A stretch of DNA of 64,000 nucleotides. Source: Hymenopus coronatus (lineage: Eukaryota > Arthropoda > Insecta > Mantodea > Hymenopodidae). The position numbers and the translations under genes are program-made. This document shows positions 45,700 through 56,517 of the stretch, one piece after another. Location: contig CM060892.1 of NCBI GenBank assembly GCA_030762935.1, positions 84,178,827 through 84,242,826 of the forward strand, read 5' to 3'. Under the pieces are notes generated by a model. The model was given only the letters and a program-made list of their open reading frames with translations, did no database searches and was not told where the DNA came from. Within the stretch, counting starts at the first letter, position 1. Each line of letters opens with the position of its first letter.

Positions 45700-45857
45700 T
45701 TCAAAATCTTCTCGGGCTTCTAGCCAGGTAAAAACTTGGCTTGACACCAACGTTTCGAAGAAGTGCATCTTCCTCGTCTTCAGGGTGAACTGATCACTGA
45801 TCACCCGAGAAGATTTTGAATTAACACGTCGCCAGGAAAGCTTCAGTTCTTATTTTA
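45700..45857 (-). mobile_element. nested insertion with 13-bp target duplication (Penelope-like candidate)
   Basis: ATGTTTATATTTA at 45687-45699 and 45858-45870 flanks 158 bases inside the piggyBac 5' region. The insert opens TTCAAAATCTTCTCGGGCTT, contains its partial inverted copy (ACCCGAGAAGATTTTGAATT) and ends near CACGTCGCCAGGAAAGCTT, the same end as the insertion at 37441-37530. Between the arms the minus strand reads CTGAAGA (45777-45783), a hairpin GAGGAAG..CTTCTTC, then GAAAC (45752-45756) and GTGTC: this resembles the core of hammerhead motifs known from Penelope-like elements. Stem I is not supported, so catalysis is doubtful. Confidence 0.65.
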
Positions 45858-46064
45858 ATGTTTATATTTAGTTAATAGGAAGGTAGATAGCACCACAAGT
45901 CAGCCAGAGTATCTGTTCAATAGCAACGTGTAAATAAAGAACGCCTGGCGTCTGTGAGACGCCACGTGACCACTACAGGGTTAAGCAAGGTGGATACATT
46001 TATCTACGCTAAACAAAAGAGCGGATAAGAGACCAGAATGGCTTCCATTATCAAAACACAGGTA

Positions 46065-46165
46065 GAATTGTGCTGAAAAAGTCAGTGTCATAGCTGAGGT
46101 TTAAACACAGATCTCCCGCTTTCCATACTGTTCTAGCCACTTAGCCATTAAAGTTCATTTTTATA
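46065..46165 (-). mobile_element. SINE-E, copy 6
   Basis: On the minus strand TAATGGCTAAGTGGCTAGAAC and ATCTGTGTTTAAACCTCAGC are the promoter-box regions, then GACACTGACTTTTTCAGCAC. Confidence 0.55.
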
Positions 46166-46299
46166 ACCCTACTCCGTATGTAAACACCCCATATTTATCC
46201 GTCCGTATTCCCTTCCCTAGATTGGCTGAGGTTATTCCCGTCGTAATTTTGGCTTATATAGCAAATGGAGTGAAAGACGGCAACTTAAATGGAATTAAA

Positions 46300-47135
46300 A
46301 AACAACTAATGTATTCCATTCCCATGACTTTCTTTACTGACCCGCAAACAAACTATTCTTACAAAAGATATTTCTTCTATTTACATCATGCTAATTGGGA
46401 TAAACATTTTCAGAAATGGGCTTAGTACTTTCTTCCTTATAAGAGAAGGGATACAACAGAATACACTAGTCTAAAACGATAGTCAAATCTTTTAAAAGCT
46501 ATCGATATTTGAAGCAATTGAAATGCGACTCTCTTTTGCATTCCCGTGTGCAAAACAAAACAGAAGAAACGAATGTTGATTTCCCGCTTGATAAAAGTTT
46601 AAGTACATTAAAACTGAACCCAATAACAGTCTCGAAAACGTTAACTGTACCAAAAATGCATATTACAAAGTTTGTATTTAATGAGATCTGAATTTATTGT
46701 ACAGTCTTCGCCTCTGTCTATATCTTACTGTTTACAAGTTAAACGAAATACATCTAAAATGAAGAGATCCAAAGAGGTTACTCTCGAAAATTCAAGATAT
46801 GGATCTTAAGTATATTACATTTTAATCAAAATAATTATTTTAAGAAAACAATTTTTTTTTTACAATGTTGCTTATAAAAGGTAGTTGCGTTGGGGAATTT
46901 TCTTAAAAATCGCATTTTTGGAAGATACCGAACTTAATCTAATGTTATTTTTAAGCTATGGTGCCCACGGAAACATACGGAAACACACACGGACATTTTT
47001 ATAAAAATGACTTTTTTATGCAGGAGTCTCAAAACATGAATTTCCGATGAAATCTCGGTATCGACTTTTTGGGTGCAATACAATATTTTCCCTTTCTACT
47101 ATGCACATTGTACATAAGTGCTAGAGAAAGCAAAA
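46300..47135 (+). repeat. Rep-A, complete but diverged
   Basis: Starts ACTAATGTATTCCATTCCCA and ends ACATTGTACATAAGTGCTAGAGAAAGC. The palindrome is lost; the microsatellite is GGAAACACACACGG. Confidence 0.8.
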
Positions 47136-48639
47136 ACATTCGTGACTCATTTAATATAAGCATGCAACAAATGTATAAAGTATATTAAACTCACAAATAC
47201 GGATTATCCGGAAATAGAGCAAACCTTTCCATCCGATTCCCGACAACGCTCTCCTCTCAATATTTCCCATATTGCCATCCAGCTTCAAGGTTTTGTTTCT
47301 CTTTGGGCCACGTGAGCAATTGCTCCTTTCTAATTGATATCGTTAGTCGTCGACAATGAGTTAACTGCGACATTGCTGTACTAAGTGCCCTAACCTCTAG
47401 CAGTTTGAGTGTGGTATTATTTCTTGCCACGAAGCAGTTTCCACACACTTATCACATCTCTCACTCAATTATCACACTTGCCGAGTACGTGTTTTATTCT
47501 ATAATGTACGATTTGCCTCATGTAATAACAAATACGACCGTTAATGAGATAATGCAGTAATGAATTTTCTCGTGCTGCTGTTATAAAGAATCCAGTATAA
47601 ATAAGAGAGGTAACCTCTCTCATATCTTAAGAATAATAATCTACAGATGCGTCATGGCTTGAAAGGAAGTAATTTGACTGAAATAGTCTGACTACAGAGC
47701 ATAAATTATTTTAACTGGGGAACTAGTTTCTACGGCGGTAAGCAGTTATAAGTCCAGCAGCCAATAACAGAGGACAGAAGCACGGTATACTGTTGACATG
47801 CGGGATAACTTAAGCAAAAGCAGACTTGAGTTATGTTCGCTCAATGTTTGACCCACGTTTCTCGCGTGTGACTACCACCGAAGTTTTCTTCTCAGAGGCG
47901 GGACAAGCAGGGTTTGTTCCACCTTTCTCCCTGTTTAGTGTATCTTGCTCCTTTACGCGCTGTTTCAGATACAACTAGGAATTCTGTACAGCTGTGGTAC
48001 AAATGGTTAAACATGATCACGGGCTGCCACGTATATGACTTGTGCCCAACTCTTTATTGTTCCTGTGCATGGGAAATAAATACACACAATCTTTTTTTTA
48101 TAGGCCATATATTTTACCCCTGGCAATTTCAGAGATCCATTTTGAATAAACATATGAATAGTCTTATGAAAAGTAAACGCTACTTATAAACTATGTAATA
48201 CAGACCATGCAAATTAACAAGTCGTTTTAACACCCACAGCTCAAAATGAACAAAGAAAATGTATCCTTACTCAGTATCATATCCAAAGGGAATTATAGAT
48301 TAGAGACACTACCTTCACCGGAAATTAATTACAAAATATTTATTGGTAATTACAAATTTTGTAAATTAATAAAACAAAAATGCGTTGAATCTGGGTTCAA
48401 CTAAGCCATCATTCTTTTATAACAACAAAATTCAGATTTGTCCTATATTTCGTAAACAACCTTTTACTCTGCTCTGAATGAACTAATCCTGGAACGGCAG
48501 TAAATCAAGAAAGGCTATCCATTTCAGTCAGCAAATATCGCTTCGAACATGCACTATCAAACGAATTTGTCTTTACTCTGGTAATCTAGTTTACACTCTC
48601 CACTCATATGTTTTGATGGTTGCTTGTGCATTACAGTTC
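47136..48639. other. unassigned DNA, about 1.5 kb
   Basis: No gene supported. CAGTATAAATAAGAGAGGTAA near 47592 has TATA-box character and is followed by an 8-bp inverted AGAGAGGT/ACCTCTCT, but nothing downstream looks like an exon. Confidence 0.4.
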
Positions 48640-49176
48640 ACGTTCCCCATCTTGGCTTCCCGTCTGAAGTTCGAGCATTGCAGGCCACTATAAACGACAA
48701 TGGAAACATATCAGTAGAGCATAAGCCACCAGGTGGCTTAGGCATTTTGTTTGAGACTGTCATTAGGGAGGTCGTGGGATCCCCGCGGCCAATTTCTCTG
48801 ACCCATGGGTTTTTCGTGGATTTTTTCTCGGGGTCACTAGGCGAATACTGGATTCTTCATTCCCCCGAACTTCTTGTCCTTTCATTTCATCTCAACCGGA
48901 CTCTTTCAGGGGTTTAAGTGATAAGGACTGCAGCAGAGGTGCTATTTCGCGGGGATTACTGCGTTCTGGAAATACAGCTCTCGGCGGCGGGCTGACGCTA
49001 GTGGTTGTCTGCGGATTCAGGTGGTTTATTCGGACTTGAGTGGCGGGCTACTGGTACTCCTCGAATTGAGGTGAAGAACTTCTCGTGATGGCTGCCCGGA
49101 TGTCCGCCACACTCACCTCATCCTTCCTCCAGAGGTACATAAAATCTACTGCTTCAGTGTGGAATACCTCTCCGTA

Positions 49177-49218
<42 letters not shown>

Positions 49219-49250
49219 CATTAAGTCCCCAACTGGATCGAATTTCCCGT
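48640..49250 (+). repeat. Rep-H, copy 4
   Basis: AAGCCACCAGGTGGCTTAGG, CTCTGACCCATGGGTTTTTC, GGTTGTCTGCGGATTCAGGT then GGTTTATTCGGACTTGAGTG, CCAGAGGTACATAAAATCTA and GTGTGGAATACCTCTCCGTA recur in the same order at 59.64-60.17 kb. A (CA)n tract ends it. A 97-residue frame at 48624-48917 is not conserved in the sister copy. Confidence 0.6.
49180..49217. repeat. CA microsatellite
   Basis: About 19 uninterrupted CA units at the 3' end of Rep-H. The sister copy has only ACACAACATACACACTGC at this place. Confidence 0.95.
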
Positions 49251-49370
49251 AGACCAAACATCACAATTATTCAGAGACAAAAATACCTCGATGATTTACA
49301 CAATAGTTCGCGTATCGTTCTACTTCTCAAACAGATAGAAAGAAAAGCAAGAATACAATGTTTTTCTTAC

Positions 49371-50207
49371 ATTTTTACTTTCTCTAGCGTAATATGAACA
49401 TAGTATATGGGGGAAGTGTTGCATTCCACCTAAAAGTCGATGCCGAGGTTTTACTGGAAATACACCTTTTAGAGTCTCCTGATTCCAATAAAGATCCGTG
49501 CGTGTGTGCGCGCGTGCGTGCGTGCGTGCGTGCGTGCGGACTGTCTGTGGACACGATAACTCAAAAACGAAGAGTCAGTAAAATACCAAACTTGGTATTT
49601 ATGTTCAATATCTTCCAAGGATGCGACACGAAGATTTTGAGAAAATTTCCACACCCCAAACAACGTTTTACATGGAAAAAATTATAAAAGTTTTAATTTT
49701 CTCAAAAATGGCTCTATTTTTATTTAAATCCCGCATATTAAAGATACATGGCAAATAAAAAGGTATGCCTTGAATTTCCTGGGAATAGCCTCTTTATTCT
49801 CTATGAATTTGGCGCAGCTACTAGTAAACCATAGGAGATAGACAAAAACATACTGCACAAAACTACAGATCCCGTTAAAACACATAGTTTAAGTTATATA
49901 CGTTCTTTTTCGTGGAGTTGACGATTTTTGAGATATTCCTTGTTGTTAGTTTCAGTAACTTTTCATACACGGGAATTTGTCAACTCCTTGCAACGCAAAG
50001 AAACGGATTTCAATTACATGGTAACCAGACTTCAGAAGATTTTACTATCCTTTTAGTTAGTGTATTCCCTTATTTACCTTTTACTTACAAGGAAGCAAGT
50101 AATTAAGATAACTTCTGTTAATGTTTATCTCGATTATCATAAAGTATATAGAAGAATAAGCCTTTAACATTTTTACAGCAATATAGAAACAGTTAAGTGA
50201 ATAGAAA
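49371..50207 (-). repeat. Rep-A, complete, CG-rich microsatellite
   Basis: Starts ATTTTTACTTTCTCTAGCGT and ends ATATAGAAACAGTTAAGTGA. The microsatellite at 49498-49540 is GTGCGCGCGTGCGTGCGTGC-like, alternating purine-pyrimidine. AAATACCAAACTTGGTATTT at 49582-49601 is perfect. Confidence 0.85.
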
Positions 50208-50850
50208 TAATCGTATTTTCTTTCTTCTTATTGTAGCCTATCTTGAAAGTTTAATGAGCTACTCTTAACTTTACTTACTTTCACACAATGCACACATTTA
50301 GACAGTTACACGCAAAATATAAAACCCAAAATTAAGTCATGTTGTACGCACCTTTTGCTCTGATAGTAGGAACTAAAAATCTATGTACCTATTTACTATA
50401 ATGTTTAAAACGCCTCTGAGTTCCAATGCTACTAATGAAAATTCTTTAATTACTTTTATTCCCGTACAAACCTAGTTAAATAAAAAGACAGACCTTTTAG
50501 AAGAATTAATAGAGTAATTATTATCCTGGTGACCACTATTATACAGCCTCCTTATTCAAGTTTTTTTCGCGTCTTCCATTCATCCGTCTAAAGCAATTCC
50601 TTTTTTCATCAAAGAGGGAAAATACGTTTAGCGAATAACTACTTCTCCAGTCTGTTGCTCATGTACTTGTGCAGTCATTGTCTGCGATGATGGCTGGATA
50701 TAAACAAAACAAGAGAACGATTCATTCTACTCAAAGCTTGGGTTTTCTACAAACATTTTCCAAATAATCTTGTCACGGCAACAGGCCAAAATTTTACATC
50801 GAGTCAACATGATTAAAAACGGCTGCTGATTCTTCTGGTTTCCTTTAGTA
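50208..50850. other. unassigned spacer
   Basis: AT-rich DNA between Rep-A copies. No frame above 63 residues and no recognised repeat. Confidence 0.5.
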
Positions 50851-51733
50851 TTTTTAATTTCTCTAGCCCACATGCACAGTGCACATAGTGGATAGAGTAG
50901 GTACTGCATTCCACCCAAAAATTCAATGTTGAGATTTCACCGGAAATATATGTTTTGGTGTCCATGAGTCCGAAAAGGAGCATTTTTATGAAAAATGTGT
51001 GTGTTGTGTATGGGGTGGTGTGTCTGTCTGTCTATCTGTGGACAGCATAGCTCAAAAACGAAAATAACGTTAAATACTAAACTTGGTATTTGGGTTTAGT
51101 ATCTTCCAAGGATGTGACACGAAGATTTTCAAGAAAATCACCCCCCCCCCATCACAAACTACATTTTACATGGATAAATTTTCGAAAATGTTGTTTTTCT
51201 AGAAAATGGCTCTAACGATTTTGATTAAAATCCCGTTCTGGGAATAGCCTCTGAAGACCTCTTTATTCTGGATGAATTTTGCCAAATTTTGCTTAACTGT
51301 TAAACCATAAGAGTTAGACAAAATCTTATGGCACAAAAAATTATATCTCGTCAGAACACACAATTTATGTCTACGTTTTTGTCGTGTAGGTAACCGTTTC
51401 CAAGATATTCCTGTTATTGTTTTCAATTGTAAAGTACTTAATTATACATTTCTCAAACAGGAAGTATCCTTTTTTCTTTTTTTCTACTCCTGGCCAAGCA
51501 AAAAAGCAATATGCAATGACAATCCATAACGACAGATTCTAAAACATTTGACTATCACTTTAGCACAGCGCATTCCCGTAGCTCCCTTCTACTTATAAAG
51601 AACTAAGTAATAAGAACATTCTGCTAATATTTATCTCGATTAGCATTGTGTTGAAAGAAGAAGAATCTTTTGTAAGAAGTTTGTTTGTAGAGCAGGTAGA
51701 GAAATCATGTGAGTGCAACACATCATATTTTTT
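50851..51733 (-). repeat. Rep-A, complete
   Basis: Starts TTTTTAATTTCTCTAGCCCA and ends CAGGTAGAGAAATCATGTGA then CACATCATATTTTT. The G-run is ACCCCCCCCCCATCAC on this strand (about 51140-51155). Confidence 0.85.
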
Positions 51734-52154
51734 CTTTACTTAAGGGGCTCACCTATGGAAATTGACAAATTCTTAAAATTTTCGTTTTTGGTTTTTAGCA
51801 CATTAACATACCTTGGTCATTGTAGATTAATATACCAAAAATATTTTCAGCAACTGCAATTCAATCGTGCCCTTTTAAATGGAAGTTTTAATAGTAAAAA
51901 TGACACTTCAAATATTAAAAGGCGTGTTTCTATAAATACATTTTGCAATGCATGTAAATGTTCAAATTGCTCCTTGCAGTGCAAATTTCAACCTTTCAGT
52001 TTGATTTTTCTACTATAGATCTATAATATCATAATAAATAAAGATTATCAAATTCATTTCCTAATTAAGTAAAATTAATTAATTATATTGTTAGTATAAA
52101 CAAAATTAATCCATCAACAATAAAAAAATCTGAACGAATAATTTATCATGAGGT
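51734..52154. other. unassigned AT-rich DNA
   Basis: Begins AAGGGGCTCACCTATGGAAATTG. The DNA after the Rep-A copy at 62.2 kb begins in a similar way (TAAGGTGGTATATCCTGAAATTTG), so both may be remnants of one unlabelled repeat. The 101-residue frame here has no known motif. Confidence 0.35.
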
Positions 52155-52470
52155 GGTATGTGGTATGTGAGTGTGAGTGTGAGTGTGAGTGTGCGCGTGA
52201 ACATGATAGTTCAAAAACAAAAAGGCGGTTAAATGCTAACCTTGATATTTAGGTTCAGTATTTCCAAGGATGCGACACGTTGATTTTAAAGAATCAACCC
52301 CACCGCTAGGCCCCAATTACTCCTATAGAATATTTTTGGGCATTTTTTATTTTCTCATAAAAGGCCTCAAATTATTTTTATTAAAATACTATGCATTTAA
52401 GATAATTTTCAGGCCAAAAGAAATTATATAAGCCTCTGAAAACCTCTTCATTTTAGATGACTATTGCTGT
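52155..52470 (-). repeat. Rep-A internal fragment
   Basis: From a GAGTGT hexanucleotide run through AAAACAAAAAGGCGGTTAAA to AGCCTCTGAAAACCTCTTCA. Both ends are missing. Confidence 0.65.
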
Positions 52471-52617
52471 TGCTACGACAGGAAAAAAAAGTTTTAAAGC
52501 AAGTAATTTAACGTTTTGTATTGCCAGAATTTCTAATTCTATCTCATTCTAACTCCACTTACCAGAGATAGTATGGCAATCAATGTATTGATTATTTAAA
52601 ATTTTGGAATAAAAATA

Positions 52618-52825
52618 TAAACGATGAATGACATTGGTTAAATGATGCTCAAATAATCTCGGGGTCCATGGAGCTTAAAATTACTCGACATTCGCCTTCT
52701 CAAGATAAGGGAAAACCCCGAAAAAAGCTTTATCGGAGTAACCCTCCCAAAACGAGATTCGAACTCGCGACCTGTTGCATATGAAGGCGGGCTATTCACA
52801 TTACCCAGGCGGGCTATCATGCATT
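52618..52825 (-). mobile_element. SINE-F, copy with a B box
   Basis: On the minus strand CGCCTGGGTAATGTGAATAG begins the head and GGTCGCGAGTTCGAATCTCG is the B box (forward about 52752-52772), followed by GTTTTGGGAGGGTTACTCCG and CTTATCTTGAGAAGGCGAAT. Confidence 0.65.
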
Positions 52826-53017
52826 TCCCGTTATATATGCGAGATATTACACCAAAAACAGAAGTCCCGTTTCACTTATTTTTATTCAAAATTAAAATGC
52901 TCTGCAAATAAATTTCCCTGAATTTCGCATTCTGAACATAGAATGTATTTTCAAACTCCTGAATTTAATATGAACTTTCCTTTACTGCTTACAAAGCGGA
53001 ATGCATTCAAGAGGTCA

Positions 53018-53838
53018 AGTTTTTTTACTCTCTCTGCATGTACTATGTATTGTAGGGTATTGCATTCTTCACAAATTCGACGTCTCGAGTTAATCTGAAA
53101 TATTTGCTTTGAGGTCCCCTGAAGCAAAAAAAACAAAACAAAAAAAAAAACATTTTAGACAATTGCCGTGTTTGTGGGTGTGTGTGTTGACAGAAAAGTT
53201 CTAGAACGAATAGGCTGTTATTACCGAACTTTGAATTTAAGTTTACTAACCTCCAAGGATTCCACAGAAAGATTTTCAAGAAAATCTCCCCATCTCAAAC
53301 TACCCTTTACTACTCTTATATGGTTAACGTGGTTAAAATGTCACAAATAAAGGTATTTGTATGAAAATTAAAATATATATCTTGAATGTTCTGGGAATAG
53401 CCTCTGAAGAACTCTTTATTTTGGATAATTTTGCATAACTGGTAAACTGTAAGAGCAAAATAAAAATAATACACAAAACGCGTAGACCTCGCTGAAACAC
53501 AAGTTTGTGTCATACACATTTTCGAGATATTCCTTGTTATTGGTTTTAATTTTCAAAATGCTTATAGTTTTCTCAATCAGAATCGCCCTATTTCCTTTTT
53601 TCCCCTCGTCATGCAAAGATACGACTTTCAACTACAATCAGAAAATATCAGTTTTTAAACATTTGATTATCGCTTTATTCCTTATTAACTTTCTACTTGC
53701 AAGGAAGCAAGTAATACCGATAAGTTCTGCTTATGTTTATCTCGATTATCATGTTGTAGACAAAAGAATAATCTGTTGTAAGAAAAGATTTCTTGTGAGG
53801 CAGTTAGAGGAAGTCATGGGAATGCAAAAAGAGTTTTT
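53018..53838 (-). repeat. Rep-A, complete, diverged
   Basis: Starts GTTTTTTTACTCTCTCTGCA and ends CAGTTAGAGGAAGTCATGGG. An A-run at 53131-53148 lies next to the microsatellite. Confidence 0.8.
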
Positions 53839-54329
53839 TTGATTAGCTATTGCAGCGATCCATAAATATTTAAATATTCGAAATTACGAACAAGAGTACA
53901 ACGATAAGAACTCCAAGAAGCAGCAATTAAGACTCTTGGGCGTTTAAATGCTAGTATCTTACTAATAAAGCTCGGTTTTTTTTTTTTCCGAAACGGACAA
54001 AGTGACGAGCATACAGAGCAGGCAGAGGTATAATGGGAGGTAGTGAGGAGGGGATTGTCCGTAAACATACAAACGTTAAGGTATAACGTGTTCCAAAAGT
54101 AGTTAATTACAGATATTGATATATGCATCGTTCTGATTCATAAAGTAATACAATAAAACAATTAGTTCATAATATGATTGGTAAATAAAACGCCTTGTAC
54201 TTTTATAATTAAAAGCATAAAACTTGATACACACAATTCAGGATAATAATGTGCAGAGCTTGGAAAAGACAATAAACATAATCAACCAAACTCATTCATT
54301 GCAGTGGACAAAATATATCTTTACTGTAA
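53839..54329. other. unassigned spacer
   Basis: No gene or familiar repeat. Confidence 0.5.
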
Positions 54330-54575
54330 GAGTGGCCGCGCCATGGCCAAGTGGCTAACCACTCGCCTCTCACCCTGGCGGCATGGGTTCGAGTCTAGGC
54401 GACCACATATGGGATTTGTGGTAGATAAAGCGGCGCACTGTTGGGTTTTCTCCCGGGTTCTTCGGTTTCCCGTGCCATTGCATTCCACTGGTGCTCCATC
54501 TTCATTTCATTTATCATCATAGTCATCACCTGCTGTGCCACATGTAACAAAAGGACATTAACAATATCAAAATTA
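54330..54575 (+). mobile_element. SINE-A, copy 6, reference copy with both Pol III boxes
   Basis: A box TGGCCAAGTGG at 54344-54354 and B box GGTTCGAGTCT at 54386-54396, 31 bases apart. The body follows the family order: GGGATTTGTGGTAGATAAAG, TTCCCGTGCCATTGCATTCC, GGTGCTCCATCTTCATTTCA, ending GACATTAACAATATCAAAAT. It stands 30 bases upstream of a SINE-B. Confidence 0.9.
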
Positions 54576-54602
54576 TAGAGAAAAAAAATGCTCTCCTCTC
54601 AG

Positions 54603-54895
54603 TCGCCCTCCGTGGTGTAATGATTACCATGCCAACTTCATATACCGAAGGTCTCGGGTTCAAACCCTGTGGGGGGACGATGGAATTTTTCGGGAGTAAA
54701 AATCCTTAGTATGGCTTCCTTCGGCAGGGAAGTAAAGCCGTTGGTCCCGCGTCGTATATTCACGGCACGTAAAAGAACTTCAAGTCTGATAGAGAAGTCT
54801 CTGAGCAAAATTAAGCGGTCTTTCACGCCCAGTATAGAATGGGACGCTGAGAATCACAGCAGTTAAAGAGTGTCCATAAATAAAATGCCATTTCA
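54603..54895 (+). mobile_element. SINE-B, copy 4, full length
   Basis: Head CGCCCTCCGTGGTGTAATGA and B box GGTTCAAACCC at 54657-54667. The 5' end TCGCCC and the GGGGGGACGA after the B box still pair like a tRNA acceptor stem. The body runs through AATTTTTCGGGAGTAAAAAT and GGTCCCGCGTCGTATATTCA to GAGTGTCCATAAATAAAATG then CCATTTCATT. Confidence 0.9.
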
Positions 54896-55220
54896 TTCCC
54901 TGTCACTCAAAATGTGTTTGAATCATCCACAAGTTTGTTCGGTGTCGAAGGCCTACCCTTCTGTATTTTCGACATTTTTCTATCCACACTCTCTTTCAGA
55001 TTTCACTGGTTTATTTACAAGCAGGAACTGAACCAGAGCAGGCAGTGAGCATGTTAGATAGGGCAACACGTTTCGAAACGGGCCTACTCCTTCATATCAT
55101 AGTGTACCTGTGTGCACCGAACCTTAATCCGGAAATTTTGAGTCCCCAGACCGAGCTATACTTACTACATTTCTATGCTCGCTGTGGTGTTTATACAAAT
55201 AGAGATAACAAGCCTTATTC
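54896..55220. other. unassigned DNA
   Basis: The 73-residue frame at 55045-55266 runs into the LTR and has no motif that I recognise. Confidence 0.45.
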
Positions 55221-55493
55221 ATACTGTGACTATGCCTTGCCGGCCGTAATCGTCACACATGTATGAACGATTTGCTTCGAAAGTCATATTTGAGTTTACC
55301 ATTTAAACATTGGCTTCCTTTCTATAACTGTTGCACTATTACACCTGTGCGAGTGAACACATGAGTAGTCGGCGAGCACTTTACATCGAAGCTCCAATTT
55401 GTATCTGTGTGTGATGTTTGAGACACTTCCGGTATCTTTCAAGTGCAACAATAAACACTACTTTGAATGTGTTCTTCCCACGTGATCAACAAT

Positions 55494-55500
55494 TATAAAA
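55494..55500 (+). promoter_or_regulatory. TATA box of the solo LTR
   Basis: TATAAAA followed by GGGAGCAAC; a start is expected near 55525 (CCCAGGCAGTCACC). Confidence 0.6.
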
Positions 55501-55646
55501 GGGAGCAACTTTGCCCAGGCAGTCACCTTCGATTGGAATTCCGGAGCGTACAGTCGAAGCTGTCTCAGCGAGAGTCGAATTGTTTCAAAAGCATCATTAA
55601 AAACGTTTAGAAGCAAGCAAATTATTTATTGTAGTCATCTGGAAGA

Positions 55647-55652
55647 AATAAA
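55647..55652 (+). terminator. poly(A) signal of the solo LTR
   Basis: AATAAA 44 bases before the LTR end, followed by a TTTGTTTATTTGAG stretch. Confidence 0.5.
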
Positions 55653-55704
55653 TATTTGTTTATTTGAGTAGTAAAGAGGAGCTTTGTTACAATACTTTAT
55701 TTTG

Positions 55705-56517
55705 GCTAAATTTTTACTTTTCAACATGATGCATAGGTGGAGAAGGTATTACACTCCACCCAAAAAGTCGATACCCAGATTTCACCGGAAATACATGTTC
55801 CCTGTATCCAAAAAAATCATTTTTAGAAAAGGTCCGTGTGTGTCTGCTAACTCAAAAATGAAAACTCGGTAAAACAACAAACTTGGTATTTAGGTTTAAT
55901 ATTTTCCAAGGACGTGACATGATAATTTTGAGGAAAATTACCTCACCCCAAATTATCGTTTACATGTAAACATTTTCAATCATTTTGTGTTTCTCAAAAA
56001 TGACTAACGATTTTGATTAAATATTTATATATAAAGGATATAAAGATATCTATATTTTTAATTTTCTGGAAAAAGCCTCTATACAGCTCTTCATCCTGTA
56101 CGAATTTTGCTGAATTTTGCATAACTAGTAACCACTTATTGTACAAAACCGATAGGTCTCTTTAAAACACATAATTTATGTTACATTTTTTCCGTGGAAT
56201 TTACCATTTCTAAGATATTTCTTATTACTGGTGTCAGTTTTAACATACTTAAACTTTTCTTATACGGGTATTTTTTAACTCCTGATCATACAAACGTATG
56301 GAATACAACCACATACAACCGTTTTTTAGAAGATTTGACTATTGCTTTACTGAGTGTATTCCCTTATTTCTCTTTTACTTACAAGGAAACAAACAATAAG
56401 ACCATTTCTACTAATGACTTTCTGGATTAGCATGAAGTAGACAGAACAGTAAGCTTTCAAAATATAATTCGTTACAGAGATGTGGTAAAAGGCATGTAAA
56501 TGGATACATCAGATTTT
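55705..56517 (-). repeat. Rep-A, nearly complete
   Basis: Starts AAATTTTTACTTTTCAACAT, where the terminal hairpin is shortened, and ends GATGTGGTAAAAGGCATGTA then ACATCAGATTTTT. Confidence 0.8.

Larger units (their letters stand above)
43412..45980 (-). mobile_element. piggyBac element, structurally complete, with TTAA duplications
   Basis: TTAA at 43408-43411 and 45981-45984 flank the element. The left end CCCTGCAGTGGTCGCGTGG and the right end (read inward) CCCTGTAGTGGTCACGTGG match at 17 of 19 bases. Both ends carry an identical internal hairpin GGCGTCTCACAGACGCC (43456-43472 and, inverted, 45947-45963); a third, imperfect one is at 45596-45612. The two ends differ in spacing, as usual for piggyBac. 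Length is about 2.57 kb including a 158-bp nested insertion, close to the usual autonomous size. The encoded transposase is a pseudogene, so the element could only move with help from another source. Confidence 0.93.
55225..55691 (+). mobile_element. solo LTR, Gypsy-like, with 4-bp target duplication
   Basis: 467 bases beginning TGTGACTATGCC and ending TTTGTTACA. ATAC at 55221-55224 is repeated at 55692-55695. Inside are a TATA box (55494-55500) with GGGAGC after it, an initiator-like CAGTCA about 27 bases downstream, and AATAAA at 55647-55652, in the order expected for U3, R and U5. There is no primer-binding site or internal coding region on either side, so recombination between two LTRs has probably removed the rest. 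A 4-bp duplication is the usual Gypsy size. Confidence 0.75.

Noticed and set aside
43412..45980. Active piggyBac transposase
   Set aside because: Stops, frameshifts and His at the third catalytic position exclude activity.
48624..48917. 97-residue frame with a plausible start
   Set aside because: It lies in Rep-H and is interrupted or different in the sister copy at 59.64 kb.
54603..54675. True tRNA gene
   Set aside because: The tRNA-like head is joined to the SINE-B body that recurs at 3.7, 8.6 and 21.3 kb, so it is a SINE.
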